64,000 nucleotides of DNA, from assembly GCF_003574445.1 (NCBI RefSeq), contig NZ_KZ984551.1, positions 380,262 to 444,261 on the forward strand, read 5' to 3'. The notes beneath the pieces are model-generated. The model was not told the DNA's origin. It was given only the letters and a program-made list of their open reading frames with translations, and made no database searches. Position numbers and translations under genes: made by a program. Source of the stretch: Streptomyces sp. YIM 130001 (lineage in GTDB: Bacteria > Actinomycetota > Actinomycetes > Streptomycetales > Streptomycetaceae). Of the stretch, positions 36,024 to 45,081 are shown piece by piece (within the stretch, counting starts at the first letter, position 1; each line of letters opens with the position of its first letter).

Positions 36024-37127
36024 ATGTCGCAGTCAGCTTCCTCCCCCGGTCCCTCTCCGCGCCCGCCGGGCCTCCTCACCGAGGTGAAGCACGCCGTCAC
36101 CCCGCGGGCCGCCCTGCTCGTCGCCGGCGTGATCGCGCTGCAACTCCTGTTCATCGCCTCGTACGTGGGTGCCCTGCATCATCCGAAGCCCTCGGACGTC
36201 TCGTTCGGCGTCGCGGCTCCCACGGCCCAGGCCGCCGAGCAGACCGTCGCCCGGCTCGAGAAGCTGCCGGGCAAGCCGCTGGACGCCCGCACCGTGGCCG
36301 GCGAGGCGCAGGCGCGCAAGCAGATCATGAACCGGGAGATCGACGGCGCCCTGGTCGTCGATCCTCGCTCCGGCACCGACACCCTGCTGGTCGCCTCCGG
36401 CGGCGGCAAGGCGCTCTCCACCGCGCTCGAGACACTGACCAGGCAGGTCGAAGGGTCCGAACAACGCACCGCACGGACCGTCGACGTGGCGGCCGCATCG
36501 GCCCAGGACTTCAACGGCCTGTCGTCGTTCTACCTGGTGGTCGGCTGGTGCGTGGGCGGCTACCTGTGCGCCTCGATCCTGGCGATCAGCACCGGCGCAC
36601 GGCCCGCGAACCCGAAGCGCGCGGTGATCCGGCTCGGCGCGATGGCCCTGGTATCCGCGGTCGGCGGGCTCGGCGGCGCGATCATCATCGGGCCGGTGCT
36701 CGGCGCACTGCCCGGCAGTGTGGCGGCGCTGTGGGGCCTCGGCACACTGGTCACCTTCGCGGTCGGTGCGGCCACCCTCGCCCTGCAGGGGGTCTTCGGC
36801 ATCGTCGGGATCGGCCTGGCGATCCTGCTCATCGTGATCGCGGGCAATCCGAGTGCGGGCGGGGCCTTCCCGCTGCCGATGCTGCCGCCGTTCTGGGAGG
36901 CGATCGGACCGGCACTGCCGCCGGGCGCGGGTACGTGGGTGGCGCGTTCCATCGCCTACTTCCAGGGCAACGCGGTCACCGGGCCCCTGCTCGTGCTCTC
37001 CGCCTGGGCGGTGGTCGGCACCGCCGTGACCCTGCTCGCCGCGGGCCTGCGCAAGGGCGGAGTGAAGAAGTCCGGCGGCGGTGCGGGAGCCGTCGCGGCG
37101 GAGGAGTCCGCGGCGCGGCCCTCCTGA
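36024..37127 (+). CDS. DUF3533/YhgE-like membrane protein
   Basis: The 367-aa protein starts at ATG 36024 (a GGGGG-rich site precedes it). One N-terminal membrane helix (about 35-55) is followed by an outer domain of about 150 residues and then five to six helices, the layout of ABC-2-like, YhgE/Pip or DUF3533 proteins. The motif DVSFGVAAPTAQAAEQTVARL begins the outer domain. Family members are linked to export or phage reception, but no function is shown. It follows the DnaE2/ImuB pair by 92 bp and may be independent. A strong terminator follows. Confidence 0.8.
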   Translation: MSQSASSPGPSPRPPGLLTEVKHAVTPRAALLVAGVIALQLLFIASYVGALHHPKPSDVSFGVAAPTAQAAEQTVARLEKLPGKPLDARTVAGEAQARKQIMNREIDGALVVDPRSGTDTLLVASGGGKALSTALETLTRQVEGSEQRTARTVDVAAASAQDFNGLSSFYLVVGWCVGGYLCASILAISTGARPANPKRAVIRLGAMALVSAVGGLGGAIIIGPVLGALPGSVAALWGLGTLVTFAVGAATLALQGVFGIVGIGLAILLIVIAGNPSAGGAFPLPMLPPFWEAIGPALPPGAGTWVARSIAYFQGNAVTGPLLVLSAWAVVGTAVTLLAAGLRKGGVKKSGGGAGAVAAEESAARPS

Positions 37128-37169
37128 ACCCCGTCCTGAACCGGCCATCCTGAACCGGCCGTCCTGAAC
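37122..37169. repeat. Four copies of TCCTGAAC at 12-14 bp spacing
   Basis: TCCTGAAC starts at 37122, 37134, 37148 and 37162; the last copies share a 14-bp unit TCCTGAACCGGCC. The first copy contains the stop codon of the membrane protein gene, so expansion here would not change the protein. Replication slippage is the likely origin. Confidence 0.7.
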
Positions 37170-37179
37170 GCGAACGGAC

Positions 37180-37215
37180 GAAGGGTCCGGCCCGCAGAAG
37201 CGGACCGGACCCTTC
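37180..37215. terminator. Bidirectional terminator between convergent genes
   Basis: GAAGGGTCCGG (37180-37190) pairs perfectly with 37205-37215, and after one mismatch CCGC pairs with GCGG around an AGAA loop. A second small dyad, GTGAGC/GCTCAC, follows at 37220-37235. It separates the membrane protein gene from the protease gene. Confidence 0.75.
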
Positions 37216-37252
37216 ACCGAGTGAGCGGCGGCTCACCCGTGGAACTGCTGGA

Positions 37253-38335
37253 TCAGCCGATCTCCGCACCGAGTACGTCGAGCGCCTCGGGCACCGGCTG
37301 GAAGAAGGTCTCGCCGCCGCCGCTGCAGTCACCGCTGCCGCCGGAGGTGAGGCCCAGCGCGGAGTCGCCCGCGAAGAGCGAGCCGCCGCTGTCGCCGGGC
37401 TCGGCGCAGACGGTGGTCTGGATCAGACCGTTGACGATGTCACCGTTGCCGTAGTTCACGGTGGCGTCGAGCGCGGTCACCTCGCCGTCGTGGACCTGCG
37501 TGGTGGAACCGCTGCGCTGCACCGCCTGTCCGACGGTCGCCTCGGCGGCCTGGGCGATCGGCTGCGTCGAGCCGTCGTAGAGGTTGACCTCGCTCGGCGC
37601 CTCGGCTCCGTCGTCGTACTTGACGATGGCGAAGTCGTTGTCCGGGAACTGCGAGTCCTCCATGGTGCCGAGCGGGTTGCCGTCGGCGTCCTCCCAGCTG
37701 CTGCCGGCCTCGCCGCAGTGACCCGCGGTGATGAAGGCAGGGGCGCCGTCCTTGACGACGTTGAAGCCGAGCGAGCAGCGGCCGCCACCACTGAGGATCG
37801 CGTCACCACCGGCGGCGAACTTCTTGAACTCGCCCTTGGTCTGCTTCAGTTCGGCCTTGCCGCCGAGTCCCTCGACGACCTTGCTGAGCTTCGACCAGTC
37901 GGCACCCTTGACCGTACGGTCCGCCGTCACGACGACCTGGTTCGTCGTCGGGTCGGTGGCCCACGAGGTGCCCGGGATGGTCGCCTTCTCGGTGAGCGTC
38001 GTACGAGCCGACTTCAGCTCGGCGAGCGAGTGGTCCACGACTCTGGCCTTGGCACCGGTCTGCTCGACGGCCTTCGCCGCGTCGCTGTCCAGGACGTTGA
38101 CGACCAGGGCCTTCGCCTTGGCGTCGTAGTACGTCCCGGCCTCGGCGCTGCCGAGGTCCTTGCCGAGCGTGTCGGCGAGCTTGCCCGCCGCCGTCGCCGA
38201 GAGGGTCTTCAGCTCCGGGGCCGGAGCGTCCTCGCTGGCGTTCGCAGTCTGGAACGTCACTCCCGCTGCCACCAGGGCGGCAACTCCCGCTCCTGCCACT
38301 GCTATCCGTCGCTTGGGTATGCGTCGGTGCTTCAA
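37253..38335 (-). CDS. Secreted S1 serine protease, streptogrisin/alpha-lytic type with large prodomain
   Basis: A 360-aa precursor. The TTG start at 38335 has AGGAGG 7 bp upstream and opens a basic signal peptide ending near ANASE. The prodomain (about residues 30-170) resembles alpha-lytic protease pro regions. The mature domain has the triad motifs TAGHCG (His), NDFAIV (Asp) and [10 protein letters not shown] (Ser), plus GGSGDC. Specificity pocket details cannot be set by eye. It is followed on the same strand by a related protease, a likely tandem duplication. Confidence 0.92.
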   Translation of the reverse strand: MKHRRIPKRRIAVAGAGVAALVAAGVTFQTANASEDAPAPELKTLSATAAGKLADTLGKDLGSAEAGTYYDAKAKALVVNVLDSDAAKAVEQTGAKARVVDHSLAELKSARTTLTEKATIPGTSWATDPTTNQVVVTADRTVKGADWSKLSKVVEGLGGKAELKQTKGEFKKFAAGGDAILSGGGRCSLGFNVVKDGAPAFITAGHCGEAGSSWEDADGNPLGTMEDSQFPDNDFAIVKYDDGAEAPSEVNLYDGSTQPIAQAAEATVGQAVQRSGSTTQVHDGEVTALDATVNYGNGDIVNGLIQTTVCAEPGDSGGSLFAGDSALGLTSGGSGDCSGGGETFFQPVPEALDVLGAEIG

Positions 38336-38731
38336 GTCACGTCCTCCTGTGGGGGGTCGGGCCGACCGGGACCGAAGGCCACGGCAGCCCGGAGGCGTAC
38401 CGACATGGAGACGAATTGCGGGACATGTCAGGGGAATTGCCCGCAGTCGCGTCCATGCCAATTGGGTGGCAGCAACTATTCCCATGCTCACCCGTCGCAC
38501 ACAAGGTCGACTTCAGGACGCGCACGCGACAACCACTGCGCGCCCTCGCGACGTTCACATATCCAGGTCGGCGCACGTCGGTTCCCGTTGCAAACACCCG
38601 CTGCTAACACCGATGGGCAATGGGTGAGGACTAGTCCTGTCCGGATTCCTTCGTTCCGAACAGCGATCCGACCGATGCGCGAAGGGCGAGCCCCCGCCCC
38701 GGAGTTGGGAAGGAGGCTCGCCCGCGACAGG
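38336..38731. promoter_or_regulatory. Intergenic region between the two protease genes
   Basis: These 396 bp contain no convincing gene. A 12-bp perfect palindrome, AGGACTAGTCCT, lies at 38627-38638. The sequence nearest the downstream protease start is less GC-rich than its surroundings and probably carries its promoter. Confidence 0.4.
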
Positions 38732-39631
38732 TCAGTAGACGCTGACGCCGTACGCCCCGAGTGCCTCGGTGACGGGCTGGAAGAAGGTCGTACCGCCGGA
38801 ACTGCAATTGCCGCTGCCTCCGGAGGTCAGGCCGACGGCCCGGGTCCCGGAGTAGAGCGCACCGCCCGAATCGCCGGGCTCCGCACAGACGTTGGTCCGG
38901 ATCATGCCGGTGACCACATCACCGCCGCCGTAGTTCACGGTGGCATTGAGCCCGGTGACGCTGCCGCTGTGCGTACCCGTGGTGGAACCCCGCCGGGTGA
39001 CGGACATGCCGACGGTGGCGTTGACGGCGCTGGTGATGTCCTGACCGCCCACGGTGCCGGGGTGGTCGAGGGAGCCGTTGGAGTAGCGCACCAGACCGTA
39101 GTCGTTGCCGGGGAAGCTGGATCCCGCGGTGGGTCCGAGCGTCGTGGTCTTCGCCGAGTTGGTGTACCAGGTGCCCGCGCCGTCGGTGCAGTGCCCGGCG
39201 GTGAGGGCGTAGTACGTACTGCCGCTACGGACGTTGAAGCCGAGCGAGCAACGCCAGCTGGACGCGTAGATGGCGTCGCCGCCGGAGATCAGTTTGCTGA
39301 ACTTCCCTGTCGTGCGCTCGATGTCGAGGGCGCCTGCCTGCGCCCCCGCCTCGCGTCTGATCGTGTCGATGTCGGCCTGGGAGACGGTGCTGTCCACCGT
39401 GACCACCAGGCGGTTCGTCTTCGGGTCGACGTGCCAGGCGGTTCCGGCCACATCGGCATCGAGCACCGCGTCGCCGGCCTCGGCCAGTTGGGCGGAGCTG
39501 AAGGTGCCGGCGTCGTCGGCGTTCGCCGAAGGTACGGCCAGAGCGGCCGCGGCCACGAGTCCGGTGGCCACGGCGGTCAGCCGGGTCCGTCTCGCGATGC
39601 CACTGCGGGGGGTGGTGCGCTTGATCCTCAC
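38732..39631 (-). CDS. Secreted S1 serine protease, streptogrisin B-like
   Basis: A 299-aa precursor from the GTG at 39631, with GGGAGG 7 bp upstream. Signal peptide ends near SANADD; the prodomain is short (about 75 residues). The mature enzyme begins around the [11 protein letters not shown] block, a streptogrisin hallmark, and has TAGHCT (His), NDYGLV (Asp) and CAEPGDSGG (Ser), with three Cys pairs expected. Size and sequence match streptogrisin B-type chymotrypsin-like proteases. Its shorter prodomain sets it apart from its neighbour. Confidence 0.93.
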   Translation of the reverse strand: MRIKRTTPRSGIARRTRLTAVATGLVAAAALAVPSANADDAGTFSSAQLAEAGDAVLDADVAGTAWHVDPKTNRLVVTVDSTVSQADIDTIRREAGAQAGALDIERTTGKFSKLISGGDAIYASSWRCSLGFNVRSGSTYYALTAGHCTDGAGTWYTNSAKTTTLGPTAGSSFPGNDYGLVRYSNGSLDHPGTVGGQDITSAVNATVGMSVTRRGSTTGTHSGSVTGLNATVNYGGGDVVTGMIRTNVCAEPGDSGGALYSGTRAVGLTSGGSGNCSSGGTTFFQPVTEALGAYGVSVY

Positions 39632-39867
39632 TTGTCGTTCCTCCCGAGGGGAATCGGGGGCGCGGCTCAATGCCGGGCCCGTGAGGCGCAGCCGGGGAAA
39701 CCTGCCCGTATTCCCGACAAGTTGTGACCCTGACAAGCGCTGTTCGGGAGTATTGGGCGAGCCGTCGGACCGCACAAGAGCACCTTTCGGCCGTGCGGTC
39801 CGAACGAACACCCGCGCGTCGGGGCACAGTTCAGCGCGACGACAGTGCCGTCGTCGCCCCCTGCGGA

Positions 39868-41070
39868 TCAGCAGTCGCAGCAGTCGCAGCAATCGCAGCA
39901 GTCGCAGTCACGGCAGCAGCCCTCGCGCCTCTTGCGCGACCAGGGCCCCTCGTACTCCTTGGCGCAGCACAGCTTGCAGGTACAGCAAAGGAGCGTGAAC
40001 ATCCCGCAGCCGGCCCAGAATCCACGCTTCTCGGGCTGCGGAGCGGGCCCCGGAAAGCCTCCCGGCCCACCGGGACCACCAGGTCCGCCGGGCCCATACG
40101 GATTGCCCGCGCCTCCCCCGCCGTAGGGATTGCCCCCGCCCTGCCCGCCGTACGGATTCCCGGGTCCACCGTCCGAGTAGGGACGACCGCCGCCCGGAGC
40201 CTGGTGGGAGCAGCTGGTGGTGCCGAAGGCGCGGTCGACGGAGCGGTGCAGTTCGTGCGCGAGCAGCTGATGGACGAGCCCGCTGTCGGTGAACTCGGCG
40301 TCACGCAGGGCGAGGCGGATACCGTGCAGCGCGTCGTCGGCGAGCCGGCGGGCCTCGACGAGCGGGGTCCCGGTGGCCGTCAGCGGGTTCCAGGCACCGG
40401 CGGCGGCATCGGCCTGCCGGTCTTCCACAGCATCGAGGAGATGCGCGAGCCGCCCGAAGAGACGTCCGGCCTCCGCGAGTGGCCCGGCGTTCCCGGGCCG
40501 ACCCGCGAGCACAGCAGTGTGCGCGAAGGCGGCAGCGGTCGCGGTCTCGGTCGGTTCGGTCACGACCAACAGCGACGTCCCGGGCCCCGCCAGTACCTCG
40601 ATGCCGGACTGCCGGTCCACGGCGTCGACCAGCACCGCGGTGTCGAACCCGACGGCCGCTCCGGTACGGGCACCCGCCCGGTCCCAGCCACCGGCCACCT
40701 TGCGGGCGGCCAGGGCGAGCGGCTTGCGGGCCAGCACGCCGTCCCGGTCCGCGACATGGTCACGGACCTTGGCCGAGGCGAGCACCAGCGAGACGGCGGC
40801 CGCGAGCCTGGCCCCCTCACCGCGTGCCACCGACGCGGTCCGCATCCCGCGCAGCGGACAGGGCCCTGCCGTACGCCGCCGGCCGTCGCTGCGCTCCGCC
40901 TGAGCCTCCGTCAGAACCGAGACGAGCAACCCGTCGTAATTCGTGACGACCCTGGCGAACTGCCCGTGGTCACCCCGCAGCGCGAGGCAGAGACCGCACA
41001 GATGAGCCATCCACTGTGTGGTCAGCCCCTCGCCGAGATGATGGCTGCAGGGCCTGACGATTCCGAACAA
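39868..41070 (-). CDS. DUF5685-family Cys-rich protein with Gly/Pro region and CDC-repeat tail
   Basis: A 400-aa protein from the TTG at 41070 (GGGGAGCAGTC upstream). The N-terminal domain has Cys8, Cys25 and Cys28 (RPC, HLCGLC) and HxxGE, likely a metal site, followed by an Ala-rich helical body to about residue 300. Then comes a Gly/Pro/Tyr stretch with repeated GNPYG and GPGGPGG, a Cys-rich segment ([10 protein letters not shown]), and a tail of repeated Cys-Asp-Cys ([16 protein letters not shown]). The tail could bind metals or form lipid/disulfide anchors. Function unknown. Confidence 0.75.
   Translation of the reverse strand: MFGIVRPCSHHLGEGLTTQWMAHLCGLCLALRGDHGQFARVVTNYDGLLVSVLTEAQAERSDGRRRTAGPCPLRGMRTASVARGEGARLAAAVSLVLASAKVRDHVADRDGVLARKPLALAARKVAGGWDRAGARTGAAVGFDTAVLVDAVDRQSGIEVLAGPGTSLLVVTEPTETATAAAFAHTAVLAGRPGNAGPLAEAGRLFGRLAHLLDAVEDRQADAAAGAWNPLTATGTPLVEARRLADDALHGIRLALRDAEFTDSGLVHQLLAHELHRSVDRAFGTTSCSHQAPGGGRPYSDGGPGNPYGGQGGGNPYGGGGAGNPYGPGGPGGPGGPGGFPGPAPQPEKRGFWAGCGMFTLLCCTCKLCCAKEYEGPWSRKRREGCCRDCDCCDCCDCCDC
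39871..39906. repeat. Four 9-bp tandem repeats encoding the CDC tail
   Basis: GCAGTCGCA repeats four times (third copy GCAATCGCA) from 39871 to 39906, directly after the stop codon of the minus-strand gene. Each copy encodes three residues (Cys-Asp-Cys pattern). The length of the Cys tail could vary by slippage without breaking the frame. Confidence 0.85.
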
Positions 41071-41177
41071 GACTGCTCCCCGTGAGACGTTCGCGAGCAC
41101 ACCGCATGCAACGCGGCCCGCATGCTATCGACCACCCCGCACCCCGGGACACGCCGACATCACCCGTACGCCACAAC

Positions 41178-41188
41178 AAATAATATTT
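41178..41188. promoter_or_regulatory. AT-rich palindrome in divergent promoter region
   Basis: AAATAATATTT is a dyad with a single central base, an unusual AT-only stretch in this GC-rich sequence. It lies between the divergent DUF5685 and SepF-like genes. On the minus strand it contains TATTAT, a plausible -10 box for the DUF5685 gene. Confidence 0.4.
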
Positions 41189-41359
41189 CACTCACTGTCA
41201 GCAGCCTTGTGCAGCAAGACCCTTGAAGAATCGGGGCACGTTCTGCACCAGTCGCGTCACGAAAACCCCGCGCGGCGACTATCCCCTTGGCGTCGCATCC
41301 GCATCATGGACGACCATAGGGGTGCGGACGGCAGGGAACCGCTGTGAGAGGAGGCGTCC

Positions 41360-41821
41360 ATGGGATCGGTGCGCAAGGCGAGTGCCTGGCTTGGCCTCGT
41401 CGACGACAACGATGACGAGCGTGCATACGCGGGCTACGACGACGACTACGACGACGACACGGCCGCGAGGTCCGAACCCGGCGAAGCCGCCTGGGTGACC
41501 GACCCACGCGTGCGGGTGGCGACAGAGGCGGCCGAGGAGAAGGGGCGCCGCATCGGCACGATCGCCCCGGACGGATTCCGGGACGCCCGCGCCATCGGAG
41601 AACTCTTCCGGGACGGGGTCCCGGTCATCATCAACCTGACGGCCATGGATCCCGCCGACGCCAAGCGCGTGGTGGACTTCGCGGCCGGCCTGACCTTCGG
41701 CCTGCGCGGCTCCATCGAGCGCGTGGCCAACCGGGTCTTCCTGCTCAGCCCGTCGGACACCCGGATCGTGAACGGCGAAGCCCCGGGGCGCCCGGCGGAC
41801 GGGTTCTTCAACCAGAGCTGA
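41360..41821 (+). CDS. sepF: SepF-family cell division protein (paralogue)
   Basis: A 153-aa protein with an acidic, Asp/Tyr-rich linker after a short N-terminus, then the SepF core: [42 protein letters not shown] and a final FLLSPSD. SepF anchors FtsZ to the membrane and is essential in many actinobacteria. Streptomyces carry several copies; this lies outside the dcw cluster, so it is probably an accessory SepF of unknown role. ATG 41360 follows GAGAGGAGGC. Confidence 0.92.
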   Translation: MGSVRKASAWLGLVDDNDDERAYAGYDDDYDDDTAARSEPGEAAWVTDPRVRVATEAAEEKGRRIGTIAPDGFRDARAIGELFRDGVPVIINLTAMDPADAKRVVDFAAGLTFGLRGSIERVANRVFLLSPSDTRIVNGEAPGRPADGFFNQS

Positions 41822-41831
41822 CCGGCGGGTG

Positions 41832-41861
41832 GCTCACCGGAACGCGTCGAGTCCGGTGAGC
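41832..41861. terminator. Hairpin overlapping the acyl-CoA dehydrogenase stop
   Basis: GCTCACCGGA (41832-41841) and its complement (41852-41861) flank a 10-nt loop. The SepF-like and dehydrogenase genes converge with only 12 bp between stops, and this hairpin straddles the dehydrogenase 3' end. Confidence 0.5.
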
Positions 41862-43030
41862 GCCTTGCCGAGCACCAGTTGGTGCATCTCGACGGTGCCC
41901 TCGTACGTGAGCACCGATTCGAGATTCGTGGCATGCCGCATCACCGGGTACTCGAGCGAGATGCCGTTGGCACCGAGGACGGTGCGCGAAGTACGGCAGA
42001 TGTCGATGGCCTCCCGGACATTGTTCAGCTTTCCGAAGCTGACCTGTTCGGGCCTCAGGCGGCCGGCGTCCAGGCGGCGGCCCAGGTGATGGGCGAGCAG
42101 GATTCCCTTGTGCAGTTCGAGTGCCATGTCCGCGAGCTTGGCCTGGGTGAGCTGGAAGCCACCGATCGGGCGTCCGAACTGCTCGCGGGACTTGGAGTAT
42201 TCGAGCGCCGACTCGAAGCAGGAGCGTGCGGCGCCCATGGCGCCCCAGACGATTCCGTAGCGCGCGTGACTCAGGCAGCTGAGCGGTCCGCGCAGCCCCG
42301 TCACCTCCGGCAGTACCGCGTCAGCGGGCAACCGCACTTCGTCCAGGACGAGTTCGCTGGTGACCGAGGCGCGCAGCGACCACTTGTGCTTGATCTCCGG
42401 TGCGGAGAATCCCGGACTGTCCGTCGGTACGACGAATCCCCTGACACCGTCGTCGGTTCCCGCCCAGACCACGGCGACCCCGGCGACCGATCCGTTGGTG
42501 ATCCACATCTTGCGGCCGGTGAGGACCCAGTCGGTGCCGTCCCGCTTCGCGTAGGTACGCATACCCGCCGGATCGGAACCGTGGTCGGGCTCGGTGAGGC
42601 CGAAGCAGCCGATGATCTCGCCCGCGGCCATGCCCGGCAGCCAGTGCCGCTTCTGCTCCTCGGAGCCGAAGCGGTGGATGGCGTACATGGCGAGGGAGCC
42701 CTGGACGGAGACGAGGGAGCGGATCCCGGAGTCGGCGGCCTCCAGCTCGAGACAGGCGAGGCCGTACTGGACGGAGCTCGCACCGGCGCAGCCGTATCCC
42801 TCCAGGGACATGCCGAGGGCGCCGAGCGAGCCGAGTTCGCGGGCCAGTTCACGGATGCCGGGGAGTTCGCCGCGTTCGTACCAGTCGGCGATGTGCGGCA
42901 GGACCCGGTCGGTGGCCCAGTCGCGTACGGACGCCCGGATCGCGAGGTCCTCCGGATCGAGCAGATCGTCGAGGCCGAGCGGGTCGTCGGGGGCGAAGGG
43001 CGGGAGCTTCGAGGACGGTGTTGCGGACAT
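41834..43030 (-). CDS. Acyl-CoA dehydrogenase, glutaryl-CoA dehydrogenase-like
   Basis: The 398-aa flavoenzyme has the ACAD motifs CFGLTEPDHGSD (FAD contact), WITNGSVAGVAVVWA and the C-terminal YEGTVEMHQLVLG with the catalytic Glu in YEG. The N-terminal LACLELEAADSGIRSLVSVQGSL pattern and lack of a short-chain insertion fit the glutaryl-CoA dehydrogenase group (lysine/tryptophan breakdown). It takes electrons to FAD and on to ETF. ATG 43030 follows GGAGGCCCGCG. Substrate is by family resemblance. Confidence 0.88.
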   Translation of the reverse strand: MSATPSSKLPPFAPDDPLGLDDLLDPEDLAIRASVRDWATDRVLPHIADWYERGELPGIRELARELGSLGALGMSLEGYGCAGASSVQYGLACLELEAADSGIRSLVSVQGSLAMYAIHRFGSEEQKRHWLPGMAAGEIIGCFGLTEPDHGSDPAGMRTYAKRDGTDWVLTGRKMWITNGSVAGVAVVWAGTDDGVRGFVVPTDSPGFSAPEIKHKWSLRASVTSELVLDEVRLPADAVLPEVTGLRGPLSCLSHARYGIVWGAMGAARSCFESALEYSKSREQFGRPIGGFQLTQAKLADMALELHKGILLAHHLGRRLDAGRLRPEQVSFGKLNNVREAIDICRTSRTVLGANGISLEYPVMRHATNLESVLTYEGTVEMHQLVLGKALTGLDAFR

Positions 43031-43148
43031 CGCGGGCCTCCGGCACGTACGGAAAACTAGCAGCGGTAGTCGCATGCTCCGCCGAACGTACGGGTCCGGT
43101 GTCCGCTTCGTCCAGAGCCTCCGGCGCGCAGTGGCGCCGATGGGGCGG

Positions 43149-44855
43149 TCAGCGGGAGGTCTCGCTCGCGAACGCCGTGCGGTCCCCGGACGCGGGAGCC
43201 GGGACTCCGTTGGCACGGCGCGGCTGCTCGGCGGTCATCTCCGCGGCACGGGGCTTCAGCTCGGTGGCACCACCACTCTGAGGCGCGGAGGACTGCTCGA
43301 GGCCGTTGTCCATCGTGCGCGGCAGCTTCAGAGCGGCCAGTGCGCCGACGGCGAGCAGTGCGGCACTCACGTAGAGCGTCACATGCAGCCCGTGCACGAA
43401 GGACTCGCGTGCCGCGTCGCGCAGTGCCTCACCTGCTCCGCCGCCGAGCCGGGCGGCGATCTGGTAGGCCTCGCCGAGCGAGTGACCGGCCGCCTGGCCG
43501 GCTCCGGTGGGGACACCGGGCACGGAGGTGAGGCCCGGGGCGTAGGCGGCGTTCATGACACTGCCGAGCAGGGCCGTGCCCACGCCGGCGCCGAGTTGGT
43601 ACGAGGTCTCGCCGATCGCCGCGGCGCCGCCCGCCTGATGGGCGGGGGCCTCACTGAGCATCGACTCGTAGGAGCCGAAGAGTGTCGTCTGCAGGCCGAA
43701 GCCGAGGGCCACGAAACCGACGATCAGCAGCGGCAGATTGTCGTGCGGCCCCATGAAGGTGAGGGTGAGCACGGCGGCCGCGGTGACGGTGAAGCCGACC
43801 GCGACCATCAGACGCGGGCCGAGCCGCTGCAGCAGCTTGCCGCCCACGAGCCCTGCGGCCATCGCCGCGAAGGTGAGCGGCAGCATCCTGAGGCCGGTCT
43901 CGAGCGGCGAGAGGCCGAGGACGAGCTGCAGGTACTGGGCGGCTATCAGCATCAGGCCGACCAGGGCGAGCACCGCAAGGACGACACAGCTCACCGAGGT
44001 GCCGAAGGCCGGCCGCGCGAACAGGCTCAGGTCCACGAGCGGATGCGTACGGCGCCGCTGTCGGCGTACGAAGAGCGTGAGCAGCAGGCCGCCGAGCAGC
44101 AGCGACAGCAGCGTGACGGGCGCGAACAAGCCCTGGGACGCCGCCTGCTTCACCGCGAAGACGGAGCTGAAGAGGCCCGCCGCAGCGATCAGCGCACCGA
44201 CCACGTCCCAGGGACCGTCCTGCGAACCCGTCGACTCCGGCAGCAGCCAGCGGCCGACGGGGAGACTGACCAGCATCAGCGGGATGTTGATCAGGAAGAC
44301 CGCGCCCCACCAGAAGTGCTCGAGCAGAAAGCCGCCGAGCAGGGGACCGCAGGCCGCACCGATCGCGGCGACCGCGCTCCAGACACCGACGGCGATGGCG
44401 CGCTCGCGCCGGTCGGGGAAGACCTGGCGCAGGATCGACAGAGTGGCGGGCATGATCATGGCGCCGCCGACCCCGAGCAGCACCCGCGCCGCGATCAGGA
44501 GTTGAGGGGTGTGGGCGAAGGCCGCGAGAGCGGAGGCCAGACCGAAGAAGCCGTACCCGATGAGCAGGACACGCCTGCGGCCGACCCGGTCGCCGAGCGT
44601 GCCGAAGAGGATGAGCAGCGAGGCGCAGACCAAGGGATACGCGTCGACGATCCAGAGCAGCTCGATACCGCCCGGCTTGAGGTCCTCGGTGACCTCCGGA
44701 ACGGCGACGTGCAGCACGGTCGCGTCGACGGCGACGAGCAGCAGACTCACGCAGAGGACGAAGAGGACCACCCAGCGATTGGCTCCGCCGGGGCTGCGCA
44801 GAAGCCGGACAAGCCCTGAAGGGCGCGCCGAAGCAGCCGCGGACGTCCCCGACAT
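43149..44855 (-). CDS. MFS drug efflux transporter (DHA2, EmrB/QacA type)
   Basis: The 568-aa protein has about 14 hydrophobic segments. DHA2 hallmarks are DATVLHVAVPEV near the first helix, motif A GTLGDRVGRRRVLL and motif C GPLLGGFLLEHFWW. It pumps drugs or cations using the proton gradient. ATG 44855 has GGGAGG upstream. No TetR regulator is adjacent; the neighbouring gene diverges. A ligand cannot be assigned. Confidence 0.92.
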   Translation of the reverse strand: MSGTSAAASARPSGLVRLLRSPGGANRWVVLFVLCVSLLLVAVDATVLHVAVPEVTEDLKPGGIELLWIVDAYPLVCASLLILFGTLGDRVGRRRVLLIGYGFFGLASALAAFAHTPQLLIAARVLLGVGGAMIMPATLSILRQVFPDRRERAIAVGVWSAVAAIGAACGPLLGGFLLEHFWWGAVFLINIPLMLVSLPVGRWLLPESTGSQDGPWDVVGALIAAAGLFSSVFAVKQAASQGLFAPVTLLSLLLGGLLLTLFVRRQRRRTHPLVDLSLFARPAFGTSVSCVVLAVLALVGLMLIAAQYLQLVLGLSPLETGLRMLPLTFAAMAAGLVGGKLLQRLGPRLMVAVGFTVTAAAVLTLTFMGPHDNLPLLIVGFVALGFGLQTTLFGSYESMLSEAPAHQAGGAAAIGETSYQLGAGVGTALLGSVMNAAYAPGLTSVPGVPTGAGQAAGHSLGEAYQIAARLGGGAGEALRDAARESFVHGLHVTLYVSAALLAVGALAALKLPRTMDNGLEQSSAPQSGGATELKPRAAEMTAEQPRRANGVPAPASGDRTAFASETSR

Positions 44856-45081
44856 GTACGTACCTCCCAGTGGTCCCTCGGAGACGGCGAACCGGCGGGG
44901 TGTGCTGCACCGGACCCGGTCGCCGTTGCGAGTGAGCCGTCAGCGTACGCGAGTTCATCGCTGGTGCGGGTGGCCGATCTCTCACAGTTCGGGCACCCCG
45001 GTGTGGCGTAGGCCACTTCTTCTGCGGCTACCACGCATCCCAGGGACCGGCCGGTTGCGTACGCCGCCCATAATCGAGCCC

